A stretch of DNA of 64,000 nucleotides from JACCXG01 sp963834305 (GTDB taxonomy: Bacteria; Acidobacteriota; Vicinamibacteria; Vicinamibacterales; 2-12-FULL-66-21), in NCBI GenBank assembly GCA_963834305.1, contig CAWIAX010000004.1:372001-436000 (forward strand). Reading direction: 5' to 3'. The stretch's first letter is position 1, and every line of letters starts with the position of its first letter. A program made the translations under genes and the position numbers. Below are positions 43,192-53,710 of the stretch, one piece after another. The notes below the pieces were generated by a model. It saw only the letters and a program-made list of their open reading frames with translations, made no database searches and was not told the DNA's origin.

Positions 43192-46100
43192 ATGCGTACC
43201 GACACCCGTTTTCGTGCTCGCGGCCGCCGCCGCGATGCTCATGCTCGATTTCCACGCCAGCACGGTGGGCCGCGCGCAGGCGCCCGGGGCTGCCGCGCAG
43301 AAGCCCGCGCCGGTCCGCGTCGATGCCGCAGAGGCGGCGAAGATGGCCAGGGAAATCCGCGGCAAGGTATCCGTCGAGGTGCCGGCCGGCCTGGAGCTGA
43401 CGCTGTGGGCCTCGGAGAAGCTGGTCAGCGACCCGATCGCCATCGACATCGACGCCAGGGGCAATGCCTACGTGACGGGATCAACCCGCGCGAACCTCCC
43501 GCTCGACATCCGCGGACATCCGGACTGGGTGCCGACGGTGCACACCCTGAAGACGGTCGAGGACCTCCGGGCGTTCTATGCCAGGGAGCTGGCGCCCGCG
43601 AACAGCGCGAAGAACACCTGGATCCGCGACCTCAACAAGGACGGGTCGCGCGATGCGCGGGACTTCCGGGAGCTCAAGGAAAGCCTCTACCGGATCCAGG
43701 ACACCGACGGGGACGGAATCGCCGACACGTCGCTGCTGATGAAGGAAGGCTTCAACGAGGATCCGACCTGGGACGTGGTGGGCGGTGTGCTGGAGCACGA
43801 GGGGGACATCATTTTCGGGATGGCGCCCGGCGTGTTCCGGCTCCGCGACACGGACGGCGACGGCGTCATCGACGGCCAGACCACCATCAGCGAAGGCTAC
43901 AGCACGCACCCCGCGTTCGGCGGCCACGGCATCTCGGGCGTGATGATGGGGCCCGACGGCCGGCTCTACTGGGAGGTCGGGGACATCGGCTTCAGCGTCG
44001 TGGACTCGGCCGGCAAGCGCTGGTCCTATCCCAACCAGGGGGCGGTGCTGCGCTCGGAGGTGGACGGATCCGGCTTCGAGGTGTTCGCCGCGGGCATCCG
44101 CAACCTCCAGGAGTTCAGCTTCGACGAGCACGCCAACCTGATCAGCGTGGACAACGACGGCGACCACACCGGCGAAAGCGAGCGCGTGGTCTATATCCCC
44201 TACGGATCCGACAGCGGCTGGCGGTCGAACTGGCAATACGGCAAGTACACCGATCCCAAGAACAACCGCTACAACGTCTGGATGGACGAGGCGGTCTTCA
44301 AGCCCCGCCATCCCGGCCAGACCGTCCACATCGTCCCGCCGGTGGCCAACTGGCATGCCGGCCCGTCGGGCATGGTCTACAACCCCGGCACGGCGCTGTC
44401 CGACGAGTGGAAGAAGCACTTCTTCGTGTCGAGCTTTCCCGGTGCCGCGTCGAACGCCCGGATCTACGGCTTCAAGCTCAAGGAAGACGGGGCGGGCTTC
44501 GCGATGGACGGGGAGAAGCAGTTGCTGCGGGGCATTCTCACCATCGGCATGAAGTTCGGGCCCGACGGCGCGCTGTACCTGACCGACTGGATCACGGGGT
44601 GGAACGCGAAGAACGACGGCCGGCTGTGGAAGCTGGACGCCCCGGCAGTGGCCGGGACGGCCATCCGCAAGGAAGTGCAGGCGCTGCTCGTCGCCGACCT
44701 CGCCTCGCGCAGCGTCAGCGACGTGTCCGGGCTGCTCGGCCACGCCGACATGCGCGTCCGGCAGAAGGCGCAGTTCGATCTCGTCCGCCGCGGCGACCCG
44801 CAGCCGCTCGTGACTGCTGCCGGGAACCGGTCGGGCGGCCTGGCTCGCCTGCACGCCATCTGGGGGATCGGTCAGCTGGCGCGGAAGGACGCCCGGCATG
44901 CCGCGCCGCTCGTGGCGTTCCTGACGGATCCCGACGCCGAGGTCCGGGCGCAGGCGGCCAGGATGACTGGCGATGTCCGCTACGGCGCGGCTGGCACGGC
45001 CCTGATGCCGCTGCTGAAGGATCCCGCTCCGCGCGTGCGGTTCTTTGCCGCCGAAGCGCTTGGGCGTATCGCGCACAAGCCGGCGGCCGCCGCCCTGGTC
45101 GAGATGATCGCGGCCAACGACGAGCGCGACGTCTACCTGCGGCACGCCGGCAGCCTGGCGCTGGCGGCCATCGGCGACAGCAGCGCGCTGGCGGCGCTGT
45201 CGACGCATGCGTCCCGCGCCGTCCGCATCGCCGCGGTGGTGGCGCTGCGCCGGATGGGCGACGGCGCGGTGGCGCGCTTCCTGACGGATGCCGATGAGCA
45301 GGTCGTGGTCGAGGCGGCGCGGGCGATCAACGACGACGGCGGCATCGCGGCCGCGGTGCCGCGGCTGGCGGCGCTGCTGGGGACGACGAAGTCGGCGGGC
45401 GAGCCGCTGCTGCGCCGCGCCATCAACGCCAACCTGCGCGAAGGCTCGACCGAGGCCGTCACCCGCCTGGCGGCGTTTGCCGCGGACGGTGCGCGCCCCG
45501 ACGAGCTCAGGGCCGAAGCCGTGGCGGCTCTTGGCGTCTGGGAGTCTCCGTCGCCGATGGATCGCGTGGACGGGTTCTACCTGCAGGCGCTGGCCCCGCC
45601 CCAGAAGCGCGACGCCTCCGCCGCCCGGGCGGCCGTCGAGCGGCTGGTCGAGGCGTCGGCGGCGGCCACGAGCTCGCCGGGCATGAAGATCGCGCTGGCC
45701 GATGCGGCTGGGCGCCTGGGCGTGAGCAGCGCGGCGCCGATGCTGATGGCCCAGCTGCGTGGCGATCCGACCACGGCGGTGCGGCTGGCGGCGCTGCGCG
45801 CGCTGCAGGCGCTCAAGGCCGGCAGCATGGACGAGCTCATGCGCGTGGCCCTGGCGGACAAGGACCCCGCCATGCGCCGGGCCGCGCTCGGCATCCTGCC
45901 CGGACTCGCGATGTCCGAGCCGGTCCGCGTCCAGCACCTGGAGACCCTCGTCAAGAGCGGGTCGCTGGTCGAGCAGCAGGGCGCGCTCGAGGTCCTCGGG
46001 ACCATGAAGAGCAGCCAGGCGCGCACGCTCCTCGGCACCTACGTCAGCGAGCTGGTGGCCGGCAAGACGGCGCCGGCGCTGCAGGTGGACGTGATCGAGG

Positions 46101-46627
46101 CGGTGCAGGCGAGCGGCGACGCCAAGCTCGAGGCGCGGCTGGAGGCCTACCAGAAGACGCAGAAGGCGGCGACGCTGATCGATGCCTTCCGCGGCGGCCT
46201 GCTGCGCGGCGGCGATGCCGAGCGCGGCCAGCAGGTGGTGACCGACAACCCGGCCGCCGAATGCACCCGGTGCCATTCGGTGGGCATGCGCGGCGCCGAG
46301 GTCGGGCCCGACCTGTCGAAGATCGGCGCGATCCTCAGCCGCGAGCAGCTGGTCGAGTCGCTGCTCGAGCCCAATGCCCGCATCGCCCCCGGCTTCGGCG
46401 TCGTCGGCGTGACCCTGAAGGACGGCTCACGCGTGGACGGCACGCTGCGCGAAGAGACCGACACCCACGTCGTGCTGCAGGTGGGCACGCCGCCGGTCGA
46501 GCGGCGGATTGCCAAGAGCGAGATTGCGCAGCGCACCAACCCCGTGTCGGCGATGCCGCCGTTCGGGTTGATCTTGAAACCGCGGGACCTCCGCGACCTG
46601 GTCGAGTTCCTGTCCACTCTGAAGTGA
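43192..46627 (+). CDS. Secreted beta-propeller/HEAT-repeat/cytochrome c protein (frame break in the signal peptide)
   Basis: The best start is the ATG at 43192. With one T removed from the TTTT at 43209-43212 it gives a clean signal peptide (MRTDTRFVLAAAAAMLMLDF); as written, the mature frame only connects to an implausible upstream extension. Mature part: sugar-dehydrogenase-like beta-propeller (~40-500; AIDIDARGNAYVTG, DTDGDGIADTSLLM, GMAPGVFRLRDTDGDG), long HEAT-repeat array (~530-1000) and a cytochrome c domain with CTRCHSVG near the C-terminus followed by the haem-associated beta domain (LKDGSRVDGTLREETDTHVV). Same family as the protein at 13258-16453. The role is probably periplasmic oxidation of carbohydrate-derived substrates. 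A DUF1080 protein follows 31 bp downstream, a common pairing. Confidence 0.87.
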
Positions 46628-46658
46628 CAGGCGCAGGCCACCCAAGAAAGGCAGCCAG

Positions 46659-47552
46659 ATGACCGTGCGATTCGTCGGCACCGCTCTCGCCCTCGCGGCG
46701 GCAACCGTCTGTGGCGCCTTCGCGCAGACCCGTGGCGGCGCTCCCGCGAAGGCCGATCCGGACCGCAAGGACTGGATTCAGCTCTTCAACGGCAAGGACC
46801 TCGCGGACTGGACCATCAAGTTCGCGAAGTCCGACATGGGGACCAACCTCAACGACACCTTCCGCGTCGAAGACGGGCTGCTGAAGGTCCGCTACGACAA
46901 GTGGAAGGGGTTCACCGACGAGTTCGGGCACATCTTCTACAAGGATCCCTTCAACTATTACCTGCTCGCCGCGGAGTACCGCTTCGTGGGCGACCAGGTC
47001 GCCGGGGCCGCCGCGAGCCTCGACTGGGCCGTCCGCAACAACGGCCTGATGCTGCACTCCCCGCATCCCAGGACGATGCTGAAGGACCAGGATTTCCCGA
47101 TCTCGATCGAGGTGCAGCTGCTCGGCGGCCGGCCGAACGGCAAGCCGCGCAGCACCGCCAACCTGTGCACCCCGGGCACCAACGTGGTGATGGATGGCAA
47201 GCTCGTCACGCGCCACTGCACGAACTCGAAGTCGAAGACCTACGACGGCGACGAGTGGGTGCGGGTGGAAGTGCTCGTGCACGGCGACGAGCTCATCCGG
47301 CACCTGGTCGAAGGGGAGACCGTGCTCGAGTACACCAAGCCGCAGATTGGCGGCGGCGAGGTCAAGCCGGTCGATCCGGCGATCAAGGTGGACGGCACGC
47401 CGCTGACCGGGGGCTACATCTCGCTGCAGGCCGAGACGGCGCCGATCGACTTCCGGAAGGTCGAGCTGCTCGACCTCGAAGGCTGCATGGATCCCAAGAA
47501 CGCCGCCTTCAAGTCCTACTACGTCAAGTCGAAGCCGGCAGCCTGCCGGTAG
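46659..47552 (+). CDS. Secreted DUF1080 protein (3-keto-disaccharide hydrolase family)
   Basis: 297 residues from the ATG at 46659, with AAAGG upstream. Signal peptide MTVRFVGTALALAAATVCGA. The DUF1080 concanavalin-like fold begins with WIQLFNGKDLADWTIKFAKS and ends with GGYISLQAETAPIDFRKVEL. Family members hydrolyse 3-keto-glycosides in a non-standard glycoside cleavage route or simply bind sugars. Longer than the second DUF1080 protein in the window (210 residues). Co-oriented with and 31 bp after the propeller/cytochrome gene, suggesting joint oxidation then cleavage of a glycoside; that coupling is inference. Confidence 0.88.
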   Translation: MTVRFVGTALALAAATVCGAFAQTRGGAPAKADPDRKDWIQLFNGKDLADWTIKFAKSDMGTNLNDTFRVEDGLLKVRYDKWKGFTDEFGHIFYKDPFNYYLLAAEYRFVGDQVAGAAASLDWAVRNNGLMLHSPHPRTMLKDQDFPISIEVQLLGGRPNGKPRSTANLCTPGTNVVMDGKLVTRHCTNSKSKTYDGDEWVRVEVLVHGDELIRHLVEGETVLEYTKPQIGGGEVKPVDPAIKVDGTPLTGGYISLQAETAPIDFRKVELLDLEGCMDPKNAAFKSYYVKSKPAACR

Positions 47553-47559
47553 GGGGCTG

Positions 47560-47680
47560 GCGCAAGGCAACTCCCAACTTCCAATTCCCAACTCCCAATA
47601 GATTCCCAATTCCCAACATTCCCAATTCCCAGCCAGTTTGGAAGTTGGGACTTGGGACTTGGGAATTGTTCTGCGCCACC
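47560..47680. repeat. Heptamer array, TTGGGAA class, forming a long inverted repeat
   Basis: Left half: caactcccaacttccaattc-type units from about 47568; right half: gaagttgggacttggga-type units from about 47641 to 47670. The flanks ggcgca and tgcgcc also pair. The whole stretch can fold into a stem of some 35-40 bases and begins 8 bases after a stop codon, so it probably ends transcription of the DUF1080 gene. Confidence 0.82.
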
Positions 47681-47765
47681 CGTTTGCTGTTGACTTCGAT
47701 GCCGCGCAAATGGAAAGCTCCCCGCCGGGTTGCACATCGCCGCCCGCCGAGGAGCCGAAAACACG

Positions 47766-50700
47766 ATGATCATCCGTAGATACGTCGGAGCAGCCGTGGC
47801 CGCGCTGCTGGTGCTGTTCGCCGCCGGACCGGCCGCCGGCCAGGTCACGACCGGCACCCTGGTGGGCACGGTTCGCGACTCGAACGGGGTGGTGCCCGGC
47901 GCCTCCGTCATCGTCCGGGAAGTCAACAAGGGCACGTCCGACAGTTACGTCACGGACGACACCGGCAGCTACACGGCCGCCTTCCTGACGCCGGGCACCT
48001 ACCTGGTCGAGGTGAGCGTGCCGGGCTTCAAGAAGTGGGTCCGCGACGGCGTCATCCTGCAGGTCAATCAGCGCGCGCGCGTGGACGTCGCTGCTCGAGG
48101 TGGGCGGCATCGAAGAAACGACCACCGTTGTCGCCGAAGCGCCGCTGCTGCGGACGGACTCGTCCGAGGTCGGGACGGTCATCGAGGAGCGGGCGATCAA
48201 GGAGCTGCCGCTGAACGGCCGCAACTTCGCCACCCTGGTCTACCTGACGCCGGGCATCACCCCCGGACAGGCCAACGAGAACCTGTCGGGGGCGAGCACG
48301 TTCAACCCGCGGGGCGCCTCGAACTTCAACGCGCTCGGCCACCAGGCCAACGCCAACGCCTGGCTGATCGACGGCATCGACAACAACGAGTACACCTTCA
48401 ACACGGTGATCATCGCGCCGTCGGTCGAGCAGGTCCGCGAGTTCAAGGTGCTGACCGGGCGTGTTCTCGGCCGAGTTCGGCCGCGGCGCCGGCGTGGTGT
48501 CGGTGGCGACGAAGTCGGGCAGCAACACCCTGCGCGGCACGGTGTTCGAGTACGTGCGCAACGACGCGTTCGACGCGCGCAACTTCTTCGTGCGCAAGAC
48601 GCCGCAGCCGGACGGCACGCTGACAAGTCGATCCCAAGCCGGCGTTCGACCGCCACCAGTTCGGCGGCGCCGTCGGCGGCGCGGTCGTCCTGCCCGGGAT
48701 CTACGACGGCCACAACCGGACGTTCTTCTTCGCCGACTACGCCGGCCTGCGCGAGACGCGCGGCCAGGTCTTCGTCAACACCGTGCCGACGGCGCGGACC
48801 CGCGTCGGCGATTTCAGCGATTTCCGCGACGCCGCCGGCAATCTGATCCGCATCTACGACCCGCTGACGACCCGGCTGAACCCGGCGTTCGATGCCGGCC
48901 GCCCGGTGAGCGCGACCAACCCGCAGTTCCTGCGCGATCCGTTCCCCGACAACGTCATCCCGGCCGGCCGCTTCAACCCGGTCGGGCGCAACATCGCGAG
49001 CATCTACCCGCTGCCGAACGGCGACGGCAATTTCAACAACTACACCTCCACGGTGAACCGCGAGGTCACCGACAACTCGTTCTCGGGCCGCATCGACCAC
49101 CAGCTGTCGTCGAAGGATTCCTTCTTCGCCCGCTTCAACTGGGGCAAGTTCAAGCTCGACGCGCCGCAGGGGCAGGCCGCCTGCTGCCTGCCGACGCCGG
49201 CCGAGGCCGCCTCCCGCTTCGACCTCGGCCCGTTCGTCGCCGGCATCCAGAACACGCGGCTCACCACCCACGGCGCGGCGTTCAACTATTCGCGCGTGCT
49301 GACCAGCACCTTCGTCAACGAGCTCCGGGTCGGCTACGCCAAGACGATTCCGTTCACGTTCCCGTCGGACTTCGGCATCCGGGCGGCCGAATCCCTCGGC
49401 GTGCGCGGCATCAACGTCAGCGAATACACGACCGGGCTGCCCAACATCAACATCCCGGACCTGACCGGCATCTCCGGCGGCCCGGCGTTCCTGCCGGTCA
49501 ATCCGAAGCAGTATCACTGGCAGGCCGAGAACGCGCTGGTGTGGCTGCGCGGGCGGCACCAGCTCAAGTTCGGCTACCGCCTGGTCGATCGCTATCCCTC
49601 GCCGTTCACCAACACCGACACCCGCGGCTCGATCAACTTCGGCCGCAACTACACGAACAACCCGGTCAACAACTCCGGCGGCTCCGGGCTGGCGTCGCTG
49701 CTGACCGGCTACATCAACAGCGCGTCGCGCGGCTTCCTGCTCGAGCCCTACACCCTGCGGACGCAGGAGCACGGCCTGTTCATCCAGGACGACGTCAAGC
49801 TGAGCGCGCGGGTGACGATGAACGCCGGCATCCGCTACGAGATCTTCAAGGCGGAGACCGAGCAGGACGATCGGATCGTCAACTTCGACCTGGCCGGCCT
49901 GCGCCTGATCTATGCCGGGGAGGACGGGGCGTCGCAAGTCGGTCAACAAGAAGACGCGCTACGGCAACATCGCGCCGCGGCTCGGGCTGACCTACGACCT
50001 GCTCGGCAACGGCACGACCATCCTGCGCACCGGCTTCGGCATCACCTACTTCCCGGAGCAGCCCTCGGCGTCGAACATGATCGGGCAGCAGGTGCCGTAC
50101 ACGATCTCGCAGAACGTCAGCTTCGCGACCAACCCGACCGACTTCGGCGCCGTCCGCACGATCGACGATCCGTTCCCGCCGATCGTGCAGGTGAAGCCGC
50201 GGACGACCGCGGAGCTGCAGGCGGCGAACCCCCGGGTCGTCGGCCACTCGTTCGAGAACGAGACGCCCTACGCCGAGCAGTGGCACCTGGGCATCGAGCG
50301 CCGCCTGTTCACCGCGATGGCGGTGGAGATGACGTATGCCGGCAGCGCCGGCAAGCACATCGTGTTCTGCTACAACCCGAACGAAGTGCAGCCGGGGATC
50401 GGCTCGCAGGAATCGCGGCGGCTGCTCCAGCCGCTCAACCGGGTGAACAACATCGTGCAGTGCGATCCGCGGAACCGGTCCACCTACCACAGCGGCCAGC
50501 TCAAGGTGACGCAGCGTTTCCGCGAGCGGCCTGCAGTTCCTCGGCAGCTACACCTACGGCAAGGCGCTCGACTACGGCGGCTCCGCCGGGAGCGGCGGCG
50601 GCGCGGTCGGCAACCCGCAGACCGTCACCAACCTCGCGGCGGGGCACGGGCCGGCCGGATTCGACGTGCGCCACCGCGCCGTCGTCAGCTGGGTGTGGGA

Positions 50701-51194
50701 GCTGCCGTGGGGCCCGGGCCGCCGCTGGGCGAGGGATGGCGGCGTGGTCAGCGCGCTGGCCGGCGGCTGGCAGCTCGCCGGCATCGGCACGGTCACGACC
50801 GGGCGGCCGTTCACCGTCTTCATGCAGACCGGCGTGAACAACGGCGCGCCGAGCTGGCCGAACCGGATCGGCTCCGGCAAGCTGGACAATCCCGACCGTC
50901 GACCTGTGGTACAACCCGCGCGACTTCGTCGCGCCGCCGGCCAACACCTATGGCGACAGCGGCCGCGGCATCCTCTACGGGCCGGGCCACGTCAACTTCG
51001 ACACCTCGCTCTCGAAGCGCTTCACGGTCGTCGGCCGGACCAACGTGGAGTTCCGCTGGGACGCGTTCAACCTGTTCAACAATCCCGGCTTCGGCTTCCC
51101 GAACCAGAACTTCGATTCGCCGACCGCCGGGCGCATCACCTCGACCGTCGTGGACAACCGGTCGATGCAGTTCTCGCTGAAGTTCAACTTCTGA
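47766..51194 (+). pseudogene. Oar-like TonB-dependent receptor, frame broken six times
   Basis: Start ATG 47766 with GAGGAG upstream; signal peptide IIRRYVGAAVAALLVLFAAG. Order: carboxypeptidase-regulatory domain (GTLVGTVRDSNGVVPGASVI), plug (LPLNGRNFATLVYLTPG, WLIDGIDNNEYTFNTV, EFGRGAGVVSVATKSGSN) and a long beta-barrel ending ITSTVVDNRSMQFSLKFNF at the stop 51192-51194. The sequence moves through frames 0-1-2-0-1-2-0, with steps at about 48089, 48458, 48625, 49935, 50520 and 50892. Every step is +1 and each is repaired by deleting one base from a short homopolymer, giving about 1,140 residues of uninterrupted homology-like sequence. It would import or bind large substrates, probably glycans or oligomers, at the outer membrane. 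Either it is a pseudogene or the sequence is in error; the lack of any missing or scrambled block favours error. Confidence 0.85.
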
Positions 51195-51246
51195 CGGTCC
51201 GGGCCGCGGGCCCCGCCGGAGGCGTTCGAGAGGAGGAGGGAGATCC

Positions 51247-52647
51247 ATGAAGGCTGCAGTCCGGAAGATGCTGGCCGAGTCGCCCGCGCCGCCCGACCGG
51301 CGGTCCTTCTTCAAGACGCTCGGGCTGGGAGCCGCCGGGGCGATGGCGCTGACCGGGGAGGCGGCCGCGCAGGCCGCCGCCAACGTGGTGCAGGCCAACG
51401 TCAAGCGGGCATCGGAGCCGTCGGACCTCAAGATCACCGACCTCCGGGTCGCGGTGATCGTCGGGGCGCCGATGACCTGTCCGATCATCCGCGTCGACAC
51501 CAACCAGGGGCTGGTGGGATGGGGCGAGGTGCGCGACGGCGCGCACGAGAACTACGCGCTGATGCTCAAGAGCCGGCTGCTCGGCGAGAACCCGTGCAAC
51601 GTCGACAGGATCTTCCGGAAGATCAAGCAGTTCGGCAACCACGCGCGGCAGGCGGGCGGCGTGTGCGGCGTCGAGATGGCGATGATGGACCTGGCGGGGA
51701 AGGCGTGGGGCGTGCCCTGCTGGCAGTTGCTCGGCGGCAAGTTCCGCGACCGCGTCCGCCTCTACGCCGACACCACGCAGCGCCAGGACCCGATCGAGCA
51801 GGCCAAGCTGCTGAAGGAGCGGATGGACCGGGGCATCACCTACCTGAAGCAGGACTTCGGGATCGGACTGCTCGCGAAGGTCCCCGGCGCGCTCACCCTG
51901 CCGGCCGGCACCAGCATCAGCCAGGGCGATCGCGTGATGCACCCGTTCACCGGCATCGAGATCACCGACAAGGGCATCGCCTGGCTCTCGGACTGGGTCG
52001 GCCAGGTGCGCGAGGCCATCGGCTGGGAGATTCCGCTGTCGACCGATCACTACGGCCACATCGGCGTGAACAGCTGCATCAAGCTGGCGCGGGCGATGGA
52101 GAAGTGGAACCTGGCGTGGATGGAGGACATGGTGCCGTGGCAGTTCGGCGAGCTGACCAAGCAGATCCGCGACTCCACGACGGTGCCGATCCTGACCGGC
52201 GAGGACATCTACCTGAAGGAGCCGTTCATCAAGCTGATCGACATGGGGGCGGTGGACATGATCCATCCCGACCTCGCCAGCTCGGGCGGGCTGATCGAGA
52301 CCAAGAAGATCGGCGACTACGCCATGGAGCACGGCGTGGCGATGGCCATGCACTTCGCCGGCACGCCGATCTCGTTCATGGCCAACGTCCACTGTGCGGC
52401 CGCGACCGAGAACTTCGTGGCGCTCGAGCACCACTCGATGGACGTGCCGTGGTGGGAAGGGCTGGTGCGGACGACCGGCGGGAACGCCCTGGTCGAGAAG
52501 GGCTTCGGCGTGGTGCCGAACGCGCCCGGGCTGGGCGTCGAGCTGGTGGACGAGGTCGCGAAGCAGCACCTGCGGCCGAAGTCGGAGTACTTTGCGCCGA
52601 CGCCGGAGTGGAACGAGCAGCGCGGCAACGACCGGCACTGGAGCTGA
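51247..52647 (+). CDS. Tat-exported enolase-superfamily enzyme (mandelate racemase/sugar-acid dehydratase type)
   Basis: 466 residues from the ATG at 51247 with a strong GAGGAGG site. The N-terminus has a twin-arginine signal (PDRRSFFKTLGLGAAGAMAL). Enolase-superfamily barrel: capping domain ITDLRVAVIVGAPMTCPIIR with TNQGLVGWGEVRDG; metal ligands Asp (STDHYGHIG), Glu (WMEDMVPW) and Glu (LTGEDIYLKE); HPD in MIHPDLASSGG as the general acid region; C-terminal AMHFAGTPISFMA. Relatives dehydrate galactonate, mannonate or gluconate to 2-keto-3-deoxy acids, the substrate type for the PfkB kinase at 34848. Export is unusual for this family and suggests a periplasmic role. It lies 53 bp after the TonB receptor, so uptake and processing may be linked. 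Confidence 0.88.
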   Translation: MKAAVRKMLAESPAPPDRRSFFKTLGLGAAGAMALTGEAAAQAAANVVQANVKRASEPSDLKITDLRVAVIVGAPMTCPIIRVDTNQGLVGWGEVRDGAHENYALMLKSRLLGENPCNVDRIFRKIKQFGNHARQAGGVCGVEMAMMDLAGKAWGVPCWQLLGGKFRDRVRLYADTTQRQDPIEQAKLLKERMDRGITYLKQDFGIGLLAKVPGALTLPAGTSISQGDRVMHPFTGIEITDKGIAWLSDWVGQVREAIGWEIPLSTDHYGHIGVNSCIKLARAMEKWNLAWMEDMVPWQFGELTKQIRDSTTVPILTGEDIYLKEPFIKLIDMGAVDMIHPDLASSGGLIETKKIGDYAMEHGVAMAMHFAGTPISFMANVHCAAATENFVALEHHSMDVPWWEGLVRTTGGNALVEKGFGVVPNAPGLGVELVDEVAKQHLRPKSEYFAPTPEWNEQRGNDRHWS

Positions 52648-52656
52648 CGCTCTCGG

Positions 52657-52699
52657 GCGTTGGGAATTGGGAATTGGGAACTGGGAATTGGGAATTGCA
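52657..52699. repeat. Heptamer tandem array, TTGGGAA class
   Basis: Five to six units of ttgggaa (one ttgggaac variant) in one direction, starting 10 bases after the stop of the enolase-superfamily gene. It marks the left border of the repeat-rich, gene-free region. Confidence 0.9.
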
Positions 52700-52715
52700 T
52701 CTCGAAGGTCCTCGT

Positions 52716-53172
52716 GGGCGGCGCTTCGTGGCCGCCGAGCCACATCGGCCCTGCCGGCGCCTCGGCCCGTCAGCCCGTGACGGCTGCGCCCGCTGCATTC
52801 GACGGGCGCTGCATCTCGTCATCCGGCGTTGCGGCTCGCTCGCATACAGACGGTATGCTCGCTCGCCGCGCCTGGCGGCGTTTGGCAGCGAGCGCTCAGC
52901 GGCGCTTCTTGGCGGTCGAGCCACATCGGCCTGCCGCGCCTCGGCCTACGCGCGGAAAAATGCACCTCCGGCGAGTGCACTGACGATGCCCGCTCCGGCT
53001 GGGGTGATGCGGGAGCCGGTGCGCAATCAGTTGGGCGGCCAGGTAATCCGGTCGTCAGTGGCGAAACGGCGCCTGCGCGGCCGGAGCGCCTGCGGCGCAT
53101 TTTTCAGACTGCCGCTGTCGCGCTAGCCGAATCGCGCCGGCAGGCCGACATGGCTCGTCCGCCGCGCGCCGC
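52716..53172. repeat. Long repeat unit A, copy 1 of 3
   Basis: About 455 bp with no credible gene. Recognisable blocks in order: a segment with gccgccgagccacatcggcc; a conserved hairpin around 52836-52860 (gcatacagacggtatgc); tgcacctccggcgagtgca at 52961-52979, a 5-bp stem preceded by AAAAA (a terminator when read on the minus strand); gctccggctggggtgatgcg; and gcgcctgcggcgcattttt at 53086-53104, a textbook intrinsic terminator on the plus strand. Copy 3 matches this copy at roughly nine positions in ten over its last ~210 bases. Nature unknown. Confidence 0.8.
53086..53104 (+). terminator. Intrinsic terminator inside repeat A, copy 1
   Basis: A 5-bp GC stem (gcgcc/ggcgc) with a 3-base loop is followed by atttttc. 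The same structure recurs at 53584-53600 in copy 2 (shorter T-run) and 54058-54076 in copy 3, so it is a conserved part of the repeat. Confidence 0.6.
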
Positions 53173-53181
53173 GGGCTCGGC

Positions 53182-53222
53182 CTTGGCCCTTCGCCCTTTG
53201 CCCTTTGCCCTTTGCCCTTCGC
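53182..53222. repeat. Heptamer array, CCCTTTG class (complement of AAGGGCA)
   Basis: Five units (cccttcg, ccctttg x3, cccttcg) sit between repeat A copies 1 and 2. Read on the minus strand these are CAAAGGG units, related to the AAGGGCT class. Confidence 0.85.
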
Positions 53223-53226
53223 GTAG

Positions 53227-53665
53227 CGGCGCTTCGGCGGCCGAGCCACATCGCCCTGCCGCGCCTCGTGCACGGTCAGCCCGTGAAGGTGCGCCCGCCG
53301 CATTCGACGTGCGCTGCACTCGTCATCCGGCGTTGCGGCTCGCCCGCATACAGACGGCACGTTCGTCCCCGCGCCTCGCGGGGTTTGGCAGAACGGGCGC
53401 CTGAGCGGCGCTCGTGGCGGCCGAGCCACACGGCCGCCGCGACCTCGGCGTACGCGCGGAAAAATGCGCCTCCGGGAGCGCGCTGACGATGCCCTCGGCT
53501 GGGGTGATCCGGGAGCCGTGCGCAATCAGTTCGGCGGCCGGGTGATCCCGGCGTCAGTGGCGAAACGGCGCCTGGCGGCCGGAGCGCCTGCGGCGCATTT
53601 CTGACTGCCGCTGTCGCGCTAGCCGAATCGCGCCGGCAGCCGACATGGCCGCCGCCGCACGCCGC
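53227..53665. repeat. Long repeat unit A, copy 2 of 3 (most diverged)
   Basis: Same order of blocks as copy 1 but with many small deletions. The hairpin at 53465-53482 reads tgcgc/gcgcg where copies 1 and 3 read tgcac/gtgca, so an A-T pair has been replaced by a G-C pair with pairing kept. The plus-strand terminator at 53584-53600 keeps its stem but its T-run is reduced to three. Confidence 0.75.
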
Positions 53666-53710
53666 AGGCCGCAGTTCGCCTTGCCCTCGCGTCGGCCTTC
53701 CCTCGCGAGC

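Noticed and set aside
47766..51194. Programmed +1 ribosomal frameshifting in the TonB receptor
   Set aside because: Six sites without any shared slippery motif or stop codon at the shift point do not fit known programmed frameshifts; homopolymer insertion explains all of them.
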